Positions 1 through 8,013 of a DNA stretch of 64,000 nucleotides are shown here, one piece after another. The notes under the pieces are model-generated. The model did no database searches. It worked only from the letters and a program-made list of their open reading frames with translations, and was not told the origin of the DNA. Numbering within the stretch: position 1 is the first letter of the stretch; each line of letters opens with the position of its first letter. Origin of the DNA: Chloroflexi bacterium UBA6077 (GTDB taxonomy: Bacteria > Chloroflexota > UBA6077); contig DIXP01000112.1 of NCBI GenBank assembly GCA_002436065.1, positions 62,001 to 126,000 on the forward strand, read 5' to 3'. A program made the position numbers and the translations under genes.

Positions 1-1288
1 CGTCCCGGTAACTTCGGCCGGCCACGGTGAGGGCCTGCCGCCGGGACCCTTTTCCGACGCCTTCCACCAGCACCGCCAACTCCCTCCCAACCATCAGGCG
101 GTTCCGTCGAAGCGAAACCCGCTGGGCCGTCTCCATAGCCTCGCGCCATCTCCGCTGCTTGACGTCCTCAGGGAGCTGCCCTGGCAGGGCTGCGGCAGCG
201 GTTCCCTCCTGGGGTGAGAAGGGGAAGACGCCCACTCGGTCGAAGCCGGCCTCCTCTATCGTTCGCAGCAGATGGCCATGCTCATCCTCCGTCTCTCCCG
301 GGAATCCCACTATGAAGGTGGTGCGTACCGCCACCTCCGGGATAGCCTCCCTCAGCCTGAGGATGAGAGATGAAACGTCGCCATCCGGCCTCCCCATGCG
401 GCGCAGGACGTCCGGATGGCTGTGCTGGAGAGGGATATCCAGATATTTGCACAGCTGCGGCATCTCGGCCATCGTTGCCACGAGGCGCGGGGTGATCCGC
501 TGAGGGTAGAGATACATCACCCGGAGCCACCGAAGATCGGGCACCGTCTCCTCGAAGCGTGCCAGCAGGTGGGCCAGGCCATCTCGTTCACCCCTGTCGA
601 GGCCGTAAGCGGTGGTATCCTGGCCCACCAGCACGATCTCCTGGACACCGCGCTCCACCAACTGCCTGGCCTCCGCCAGCAGCCGGTCCGCCGGCTTGCT
701 CCGATAGGGGCCCTTGATGCGGGGAATGATGCAGAAGGAGCAAGAGGCATCACAACCATCGGAGATCTTGAGGTAGGCGCTGGCACCTTTCGGATTGCGC
801 GGGACATCGCCCAGTTGAAGTTCGTCGCCGACGAGGACGGGGATGTCCGCCCGGGCAGAGTCGCCTCGTCTGTTCGGTGCCGTAGGGCGAGGTGCCTCAC
901 CGCCAGGCGGAAGGGGACAAGCCCCTCCCCTACGTTGGGCGCGTTGCTGAAACGACTCGGCGATCTTCGTGATATCCGTCCAGTTCCGGCATCCGAGGAC
1001 AGCATCCACCCCCGGAACCTCCTGAACCAGAGCCTGGCCCTCCCTTTGGGCCAGGCAGCCCGCCGCCACAAGATAGCTTCCCCGCCGTTTCTTGCCCGCG
1101 ACCTCTCGGAGCAGATCCAGCGCCTCGGCCCGAGCTGCGTCGATGAAGGCGCAGGTGTTGACCACGACCAGATCGGCCTCACGGAATCGATCGACCGGGC
1201 TGTGCCCGGCCTCCATCAACAATCCTTCCATCCCCTCGGAGTCCACTTCATTCTTGGGACAGCCGAGAGTCAGTATGTGGAATTTCAT
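1..1288 (-). CDS. rimO: Ribosomal protein S12 methylthiotransferase RimO (3' end beyond window)
   Basis: Radical-SAM methylthiotransferase expected to add a methylthio group to the conserved Asp of ribosomal protein S12. The frame is open to the window edge, so the TRAM domain end is missing. It begins MKFHILTLGCPKNEVDSE, the N-terminal UPF0004 domain with Cys10, and VNTCAFI follows. The radical-SAM cluster motif CDASCSFC lies near residues 179-186. In E. coli RimO these cysteines sit at about 150, so this protein is about 30 residues longer before them. The extra stretch is Arg/Pro/Gly-rich and coincides with a palindromic dispersed repeat read in frame. ATG at 1288 lies 8 bases after the stop of the rodZ-like gene, so the two form an operon. 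MiaB is the other family possibility, but the LGCPKN start and CIIPRIKGPYRS favour RimO. Confidence 0.93.
   Translation of the reverse strand, partial: MKFHILTLGCPKNEVDSEGMEGLLMEAGHSPVDRFREADLVVVNTCAFIDAARAEALDLLREVAGKKRRGSYLVAAGCLAQREGQALVQEVPGVDAVLGCRNWTDITKIAESFQQRAQRRGGACPLPPGGEAPRPTAPNRRGDSARADIPVLVGDELQLGDVPRNPKGASAYLKISDGCDASCSFCIIPRIKGPYRSKPADRLLAEARQLVERGVQEIVLVGQDTTAYGLDRGERDGLAHLLARFEETVPDLRWLRVMYLYPQRITPRLVATMAEMPQLCKYLDIPLQHSHPDVLRRMGRPDGDVSSLILRLREAIPEVAVRTTFIVGFPGETEDEHGHLLRTIEEAGFDRVGVFPFSPQEGTAAAALPGQLPEDVKQRRWREAMETAQRVSLRRNRLMVGRELAVLVEGVGKGSRRQALTVAGRSYRD
881..934. repeat. Palindromic dispersed repeat inside rimO
   Basis: A unit bounded by CGTAGGG and CCCTACG. Its right 29 bases (906-934) match 45319-45347 with one mismatch. 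It is read in frame as about 18 residues (roughly 119-136) within rimO, between the UPF0004 and radical-SAM domains. Confidence 0.75.
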
Positions 1289-1296
1289 AGAACGTG

Positions 1297-2061
1297 CTAT
1301 TGCCTTCCCCAGCTGATGTTCTTCACTTCGCCACTCGCCCCCAGTCTACCCTGGCGCATTCCGTTGACGGTGACCTCTACCGCGCCGGCGTTGCCCACCC
1401 GCATGTCGATCCTGTCCTTAGCCTTCCAGATCCTTGTGTCGCCGGTCTGGAGTTCGCCCTCGAAGAGCGGCGATGAGGACTGGCCATCAGCGATTACTCG
1501 CAACCAGCAGCGGTCCGTTACCCGCACCATCACCTCCACAGCCTGGATAGGCGTAGGGCTGGGGGACGGGATCGCCGTCGGCATGGCCGTGGGGACAATT
1601 GCCAGGGCTGGTGGAGTCACCGTCGCTATGACCGTGGGCCTAGGCGTGGTGCCGACCGCACCCACGGTCCCCATAGAGTTGGAAACGTAAGCCGCATACT
1701 GGGCATACAGGAAGAATAACGCACCGATACCCAAACCCACCAGTCCCAGCAGCGCGAACCAGCGCGCCGGAAAGCCCGGGCCGTTGGGAAGGCCGCTGGC
1801 CGCGGGACGGATAGAGGTCGAGGGAGAATGGGACGTGGGCGGTTGATACAGCTTGCCCGCGAACTCAGGGTCTATCCCCAGGTACTCGGCGTAAATCTGC
1901 AAGAACCCACGGGCGTAAACAGGCTCGGGAAGCTGGGGGTAATCCTCTTCCTCCAGGGCCAGCAGGTACTTCTTTCGGATCCTCGTTTGGACTTCGGCTT
2001 CGTCTACGGAGATACCCTTACGATGCCGAGCCTCCCTGAGCAGTTCACCCATGGTTGGCAT
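1297..2061 (-). CDS. RodZ-like helix-turn-helix membrane protein (DUF4115)
   Basis: 254 residues from ATG 2061. The N-terminal HTH_25/Xre-type domain (MGELLREARHRKGIS, then LPEPVYARGFLQIYAEYLG) is the cytoplasmic part of RodZ, which links MreB to the envelope. One membrane segment follows (ALLGLVGLGIGALFFLYAQY). After a Pro/Thr-rich linker comes an extracytoplasmic DUF4115-type domain (VTDRCWLRVIADGQ...GDTRIWKAKDRIDMRVGNAGAVEVTVNG). The reading frame stays open up to 2133, but a good promoter covers 2142-2170 and a GGGGG Shine-Dalgarno precedes 2061, so 2061 is preferred; ATG 2052 is also possible. First gene of an operon with rimO. No mreB or rod genes are in the window. Confidence 0.85.
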   Translation of the reverse strand: MPTMGELLREARHRKGISVDEAEVQTRIRKKYLLALEEEDYPQLPEPVYARGFLQIYAEYLGIDPEFAGKLYQPPTSHSPSTSIRPAASGLPNGPGFPARWFALLGLVGLGIGALFFLYAQYAAYVSNSMGTVGAVGTTPRPTVIATVTPPALAIVPTAMPTAIPSPSPTPIQAVEVMVRVTDRCWLRVIADGQSSSPLFEGELQTGDTRIWKAKDRIDMRVGNAGAVEVTVNGMRQGRLGASGEVKNISWGRQ

Positions 2062-2141
2062 GTCGCTAGCCCCCTTGGAGGTCCGCCAGGCACACGGTCC
2101 CAGCAGCACCCATGGCTCCGCTGTCTGGCCCACTACGCGTC

Positions 2142-2170
2142 AATATATCGGCACACTGGGGGAGTGTCAA
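2142..2170 (-). promoter_or_regulatory. Sigma70-type promoter for rodZ-like gene and rimO
   Basis: On the minus strand TTGACA (2170-2165), a 17-base spacer and TATATT (2147-2142). It lies about 80 bases upstream of the chosen start at 2061. Confidence 0.7.
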
Positions 2171-2181
2171 GGCTGGCAAGG

Positions 2182-2211
2182 TTGACTGCCGGGAGCCTCA
2201 CGGCAGATAAT
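2182..2211 (+). promoter_or_regulatory. Probable promoter for Na/Pi cotransporter gene
   Basis: TTGACT, 18-base spacer, GATAAT, ending about 60 bases before ATG 2272. It is divergent from the rodZ promoter in a shared 210-base intergenic region. Confidence 0.5.
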
Positions 2212-2271
2212 GGCGCTTATCCCTTACAAGCCTCAGCATACCAGCAGCGCAATGGAGCTATACTTATTGTC

Positions 2272-3885
2272 ATGAGCCCTAACCTCTCACTCATCAACGT
2301 AGTCGGGGCGGTCTTCCTTCTACTCTACGGCATGAACATCGCCGGCAATGGCCTACAGAAGGTCGCCGGCCAGAAGCTACGGTTGCTGTTGTGTGGCCTG
2401 GGCAAGAACCCGCTGGCCGCCGTGGGGGTAGGCTCCGCCGTGACCGCGTTGCTGCAGAGCAGCAGCGCCACCACGGTAATGCTAGTGGGCTTTGCCCGGG
2501 CGGGACTGATAGAGATGCGGCAGACCATCGGGCTGCTGCTGGGCGCCGACATCGGAAGCACCCTGACGGTCCAACTGCTGGCATTCCGCATATACGACTA
2601 CGCCCTCCTGCTGGTGGCGATGGGCGCAGCCCTCCTGCTGGCTTCACGCCGACGCTCCCTGCAAGATGTAGGGCAGTCCATCCTGGGCTTCGGCCTGGTG
2701 TTCCTGGCCCTCAAGATCATTATCGAGTCAATGTCGCCGCTGGGGGGCAACAGCCTGGTGCGCGACCTGTTCGTCAGCCTCCGTGACGTGCCGATCCTGG
2801 CCGTCCTGATGGGGGCGATCTTCGCCGGAGTAACAACGAGCAGCGCGGCAACCGTGGGCTTTGTCCTGGCCCTCGCGGCAAACAACCTACTGCCACTGGA
2901 TGCGGCGATACCGTTGGTGCTGGGCGCCAACGTGGGCACCTCTCTAGCCGCCTTCCTCTCGAGCCTCGGAGGGAACGCGGAGGCCCGGCGTGTGGCCATA
3001 GCCCACGTGCTGTTCAAGTTGCTGGGAACCGCGCTGTTCCTACCCTTCACCGGGCAGTTCGCTGCCCTGATATCGCTCACAGCCAACGACGGCGCCAGGC
3101 AGGTTGCCAACGCTCACACGGCCTTCAACATCGCCATCACCTGTCTCTTCCTACCCTTCTCCGACCAGTTCGCGAGGCTGGTGAAGTGGCTGGTGCCGGA
3201 AAAGGGCGGCGACAACAGCTTCAAGCCGATGTACCTGGACGACTACGTCCTCGAGTCTCCGGCTCTCGCCCTCGGACAGGCTACTCGGGAGACCATGAGG
3301 ATGGCGGACATGGTTCAGGAAATGGTCAGGGACAGCCAGAGGGTGTTCCGCGACAACGACGAGATGCTGCTGGAGGGAATCGAGAAGCAAGAGGATCAGA
3401 TCGACTTCCTGGAGGAGGCGATCAAGGCATATCTGACCAAGCTGTCGCTCCAGAGCCTGACCGAGGAGCAATCCAAGCGGGAAGTAGGGCTGCTCTACCT
3501 GATCAACGACCTGGAGCAGATCGGTGATATCGTGGACAAGAGCATGATGCAGTTGGCGCGGAAGAAGGTGGAGGGACAGTTGGTATTCTCCAGCAAGGGG
3601 ATGTCGGAGGTAGAGGAGCTGTACCGGAGGGTGCTGGAGAGTCTTGGCTGGGTGATTACCGCCATCGCCACCAGAGACGTAGAACTGGCACAGAAGGTGC
3701 TTGGCCAGAAGACTGTCATCAACAGGATGGAGAGGGAGTTGCGCCAGGCCCACATCCAGCGGCTCCACGCAGGGGCCAAGCAGAGCATGGAGACCAGCGC
3801 CATCCACATGGACCTGCTGAATGACCTTAAGAGGATTAATTCCCACGCCACCAACATGGCCTACGTCGTCCTGGGAGAGCTTTAG
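2272..3885 (+). CDS. Na/Pi cotransporter family protein with C-terminal PhoU domain
   Basis: 538 residues. The N-terminal half has two Na_Pi_cotrans (PF02690-type) repeats, each with the family QSS/TSS signature: QSSSATT at 62-68 and TTSSAAT at 188-194, surrounded by hydrophobic helices. The C-terminal third (from about residue 320) is a soluble PhoU-like helical bundle (ATRETMRMADMVQEMV...NDLEQIGDIVDKSMMQLA). The known role of the family is sodium-dependent phosphate uptake or export, with the PhoU part likely regulatory. The frame is open upstream to 1828, but that part overlaps the rodZ promoter and gene; ATG 2272 starts the recognisable domain. Ten nucleotides downstream a TAGGAGGAG Shine-Dalgarno serves ddl, so the genes are probably cotranscribed. 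A separate Pit system lies at 6.4-8.0 kb. Confidence 0.9.
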   Translation: MSPNLSLINVVGAVFLLLYGMNIAGNGLQKVAGQKLRLLLCGLGKNPLAAVGVGSAVTALLQSSSATTVMLVGFARAGLIEMRQTIGLLLGADIGSTLTVQLLAFRIYDYALLLVAMGAALLLASRRRSLQDVGQSILGFGLVFLALKIIIESMSPLGGNSLVRDLFVSLRDVPILAVLMGAIFAGVTTSSAATVGFVLALAANNLLPLDAAIPLVLGANVGTSLAAFLSSLGGNAEARRVAIAHVLFKLLGTALFLPFTGQFAALISLTANDGARQVANAHTAFNIAITCLFLPFSDQFARLVKWLVPEKGGDNSFKPMYLDDYVLESPALALGQATRETMRMADMVQEMVRDSQRVFRDNDEMLLEGIEKQEDQIDFLEEAIKAYLTKLSLQSLTEEQSKREVGLLYLINDLEQIGDIVDKSMMQLARKKVEGQLVFSSKGMSEVEELYRRVLESLGWVITAIATRDVELAQKVLGQKTVINRMERELRQAHIQRLHAGAKQSMETSAIHMDLLNDLKRINSHATNMAYVVLGEL

Positions 3886-3899
3886 GAGGAGCACGACCC

Positions 3900-5003
3900 G
3901 TGAAGACCCGAGTGGCAGTCCTGTTTGGCGGACGATCAGGCGAGCACGAGGTCTCGCTTGTCTCCGCCGACTCCATAATACAGAACCTCGATCGATCGAG
4001 ATACGAGGTCGTACCCATTGGGATCACGAAGGAGGGACAATGGCTCCTGGAGGGCGACCCGCTGGGGACGCTCCGGGAAGGCCGAACAGGGAACAGCTGC
4101 CAGCCTGCTCTGCTGAGGCCAGCCGATGAAGCCGGAGGTCCCGCTACTCACACAGCCCTTTCGAGTTCCAACATGCCGCTGGTAGTGGACGTGGTGTTCC
4201 CCGTCCTGCACGGCCCCTTCGGGGAGGACGGGACGGTACAGGGGCTGCTGGAGATGGCGGGCGTGCCCTACGTGGGCGGAGGCGTCCTAGCCTCGGCAGC
4301 GGGCATGGATAAGGCGATCATGAGGGCCCTATTCAAGGAGCGAGCACTCCCCATGGTGGACCACGTGGTGGTGCTTCGCCGAGAGTGGGAGGCCGACCCC
4401 GAGGGGACCATGGACAGGATCGAGCGGGCGCTCGGCTATCCCAGCTTCACCAAGCCTGCCAACCTGGGCTCCAGCGTGGGCATATCCAGAGCCGTGGACC
4501 GTTCCGGCCTGGCAAAGGCACTGGCCGAGGCATCCAAGTACGACCGAAAGCTGGTGGTGGAGCAGGGCATTCGCTGCCGGGAGATCGAGTGCAGCGTCCT
4601 GGGGAACGACGACCCGGAGGCGTCCGTCCCCGGCGAGATCGTCCCCTGCAACGACTTCTACGACTACCGGGCGAAGTATCTGGACGAGGGCTCGAAGCTG
4701 CTGATCCCGGCGCCGATACCGACCGAGGCCGCGGAAGAGGTGCGGCGCCTGGCCATCGAGGCATTCAAAGCGGTCGATTGCGCGGGGATGGCGCGGGTGG
4801 ATTTCTTCTTGGAAAAGGGCACCGGACGGGTGTACCTGAACGAGATCAACACCATCCCGGGCTTCACCAAGATCAGCATGTACCCCAAACTGTGGGAGGC
4901 AAGCGGACTGCCCTATGCCCGGCTGCTGGACCGGCTGATCGAGCTGGCGCTGGAACGCCATGCCGACAAGCTGCGCTGCGCGACCTCCTTCCAGCCCGAC
5001 TGA
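3900..5003 (+). CDS. ddl: D-alanine--D-alanine ligase
   Basis: ATP-grasp ligase that makes D-Ala-D-Ala for peptidoglycan precursors in the cytoplasm. 367 residues, normal length for the VanA/DdlA-type subgroup. It starts MKTRVAVLFGGRSGEHEVS, the family N-terminal motif. HGPFGEDGTVQGLLE and PYVGGGVLASAAGMDKAIMR follow, and the ATP/Mg region is present: KPANLGSSVGIS, then ARVDFFLE and YLNEINTIPGFT. The start is GTG at 3900, supported by TAGGAGGAG at 3883-3891. The murG-like gene follows after a short palindromic repeat, giving a small cell-wall cluster outside the usual division/cell-wall gene order. Confidence 0.96.
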   Translation: MKTRVAVLFGGRSGEHEVSLVSADSIIQNLDRSRYEVVPIGITKEGQWLLEGDPLGTLREGRTGNSCQPALLRPADEAGGPATHTALSSSNMPLVVDVVFPVLHGPFGEDGTVQGLLEMAGVPYVGGGVLASAAGMDKAIMRALFKERALPMVDHVVVLRREWEADPEGTMDRIERALGYPSFTKPANLGSSVGISRAVDRSGLAKALAEASKYDRKLVVEQGIRCREIECSVLGNDDPEASVPGEIVPCNDFYDYRAKYLDEGSKLLIPAPIPTEAAEEVRRLAIEAFKAVDCAGMARVDFFLEKGTGRVYLNEINTIPGFTKISMYPKLWEASGLPYARLLDRLIELALERHADKLRCATSFQPD

Positions 5004-5020
5004 TGACAACCTCGATAGCT

Positions 5021-5080
5021 CACCACGAAGACACGGAGAAGGCACTGAGTGACTTTGCGACATCTCCGTGTCTCCGTGGT
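5021..5080. repeat. Inverted repeat of the CCACGAAGACACGGAG type
   Basis: Left arm CACCACGAAGACACGGAG (5021-5038) and right arm CTCCGTGTCTCCGTGGT (5064-5080) are imperfect inverted complements around a 25-base centre. It sits between ddl and the murG-like gene. Repeats of this sequence type are dispersed in many GC-rich environmental genomes (general knowledge). Confidence 0.7.
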
Positions 5081-5106
5081 TACCATCCCCGTTGCGGAGA
5101 CGATGC

Positions 5107-6177
5107 ATGCCGATGAGGGTGTTGTTGGCTGGTGGAGGCTCTGGGGGATCCAGCGCGCCGGTTCTGGCGGTGGCGCAAGAGCTGAGGCGGAGGGGGGAGT
5201 GCGAGTTCCTCTACGTTGGGACAGCCGGAGGCCCCGAGCAGGAGCTGGTGGCTCGCCACGACATCCCCTTCACCACCGTGCAGACCGGCAAGCTGCGCCG
5301 GTACTGGTCGTGGCAGAACCTCGTGGACATCTTCAAGATACCCCTGGGGTTGGGCCAGTCCCTGAGACTGGTGGCAAGCTTCCGGCCGGATGTGGCCTTC
5401 GCCGCCGGGGGCTTCGCCGCGGTGCCACCGCTCCTGGCCGCCAACCTGCTGCGGGTGCCAACGGTAATCCACCAGCAGGATGTGGAACCAGGCCTCGCCA
5501 ATAAGATCCTTGCCCCCTTCGCCGCGGCAATTACCGTCACCTTTCCGGGCTCCCTTGCCCACTTTCCAGGCTCCAAGACGGCGGTGACCGGCAACCCGGT
5601 GCGGCAGGAGATCCTGACGGGCAGCCGGGAGGAGGCGAGGCGGCTTTTCGACCTCAAGGACAGCCTGCCGGTGGTGTTGGTGACGGGGGGGGGCACGGGT
5701 GCTATGGGGCTGAACCGGCTGACAGCCCTGGCTGCCTCCGAGCTTTGTCTGCGCTGCCAGCTCTTACACATCACAGGCAGGGACAAAGGTGTGGATGGCA
5801 CCGACCTCGGGCCAAACTACCATCAGATGGAGTTCTTGGCCGAGGGGATGGGCCATGTCCTGGCAGCAGCGGAGCTGGTGGTGAGTCGGGCTGGCCTCTC
5901 CACCCTCACGGAGCTGGCCACCCTGGGGAAGCCCAGCATCCTGATCCCGATGCCCCAGTCCCACCAGGAAGCCAACGCCGCGGTCTTCTCGAGAGGCAAT
6001 GCCGCCTTGGTGCTTCAGGAGGACGAACTGACCGGAGAGGAGCTTGCGGAGGCGATCCTCAGCCTCCTCGAGGACAGAGAGCGACTATCAGCCATGAGTG
6101 AGCGGGCAAGGGGCCTGATGTCTCCCCTAGCGGAGACGAGGATCGCGGACGAGATAGAAAAAGTCGCACACCGCTAG
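5107..6177 (+). CDS. murG: MurG-like UDP-GlcNAc:lipid I N-acetylglucosaminyltransferase
   Basis: 356 residues, GT28 fold. The family role is transfer of GlcNAc from UDP-GlcNAc to lipid I at the inner membrane face. Seen: MPMRVLLAGGGSGGSSAP at the N-terminus, HQQDVEPGLANKILAPFA (compare HEQN..PGLANR), TGNPVRQEIL, VSRAGLSTLTELATLGKPSILIPMP and HQEANAAVF for the UDP-sugar site. An oddity is that the second GGxGG loop ends in Ser-Ser where MurG normally has GGH; that His is a proposed catalytic residue. ATG 5107 has GCGGAG 7 bases upstream. ATG 5113 is an alternative; in-frame codons upstream lie in the repeat. A divergent GT28 acting on another glycolipid is possible. Confidence 0.82.
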   Translation: MPMRVLLAGGGSGGSSAPVLAVAQELRRRGECEFLYVGTAGGPEQELVARHDIPFTTVQTGKLRRYWSWQNLVDIFKIPLGLGQSLRLVASFRPDVAFAAGGFAAVPPLLAANLLRVPTVIHQQDVEPGLANKILAPFAAAITVTFPGSLAHFPGSKTAVTGNPVRQEILTGSREEARRLFDLKDSLPVVLVTGGGTGAMGLNRLTALAASELCLRCQLLHITGRDKGVDGTDLGPNYHQMEFLAEGMGHVLAAAELVVSRAGLSTLTELATLGKPSILIPMPQSHQEANAAVFSRGNAALVLQEDELTGEELAEAILSLLEDRERLSAMSERARGLMSPLAETRIADEIEKVAHR

Positions 6178-6192
6178 TGCTCCGCCGTCACC

Positions 6193-6309
6193 TGTCATTC
6201 TGAGTGGCCCACCCCCTATATGTCATTCTGAGTGGCCCACAGGCCATGAAGAATCTCCTGTTGACGGTAACCCGGAGATTCTTCGGCGTTGCGGCGCCTC
6301 AGAATGACA
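6193..6309. repeat. TGTCATTCTGAG inverted-repeat element, two left arms
   Basis: Two tandem left arms (TGTCATTCTGAGTGGCCCAC at 6193 and 6221) are followed by a hairpin core (GAAGAATCTCCTG...GGAGATTCTTCGG) and one inverted right arm (CTCAGAATGACA, ending 6309). It fills most of the gap between convergent murG and pit. Same family as 10278-10505. Confidence 0.85.
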
Positions 6310-6362
6310 GTGTTGGGGCGGCGCCGCGGAATGACGAGTCCGAACTGGGAGCGGCTGTAGAA

Positions 6363-7362
<1,000 letters not shown>

Positions 7363-7370
<8 letters not shown>

Positions 7371-7992
7371 TCTTCATCACGATCGACTGCAATACATCGG
7401 CGACGTCCTCGCATTCATCGGTGGCCCTCTCCAGCAGTTCGTAGATCTCCTTCCACTTGATCAGGCGGATGACGTCGGTCTCCTCGCGGAACAGTCCTGC
7501 CAGCACCTTCCGTCGAACCTCGTCGGCTTCGTTTTCCAGACGGTTGATCTCCACGCAGTACACCAAAATCTCCCTCAGGTTGCGGCGAGCCCGCATCACG
7601 GAGATGGCCTGGTAGATCTGCTCGGTGGAATCCACGATGATATCCGCCAGCAGTTTGGCCTGGTCGGTGGGGTGCTCCACGGCGTACAGCACCATGGTGT
7701 CCGCGGCGGCCTCGATCTGGTCCATGATGGTATCTATCGCAGAGGCAAGGGCATTGATATCCTCCCGATCCAGGGGTGTGACAAAGGTCCTGTTCAGCTC
7801 GGCGAACAGGTCGTGGGTAATGCGGTCACCCTCGTGCTCGAAGCTCTCGATCTTCTTGACTATCCGATGGGCTTGGTCGTAGTGCTCCAGCATGTCGCGA
7901 AGCGTCTTGGCCCCGTCCACCAGGTTCTTCGCGTCCTCCTCGAACAGGTCGAAGAACTTCTCGGCGCGGGGTACCAGTCCGAATCTGGGCAA
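7363..7992 (-). CDS. DUF47 family PhoU-like Pit accessory protein
   Basis: 209 residues, helical, PhoU-related (FDLFEEDAKNLVDGAKTLRDMLEH, KKIESFEHEGDRITHDLFAEL, TPLDREDINALASAIDTIMDQIEAAADTM). DUF47 proteins are encoded beside Pit transporters and are thought to modulate them. The start is TTG 7992 with a strong AGGAGGA about 5 bases upstream. It is 21 bases behind the debranching-enzyme gene, so all three may share a transcript. Confidence 0.92.
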
Positions 7993-8013
7993 TGCTTCCT
8001 CCTAATCAATGAA

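Noticed and set aside
416..1690. 424-codon plus-strand open frame
   Set aside because: Antisense to rimO and the rodZ-like gene, which have clear domains; the product is low-complexity with no domain.
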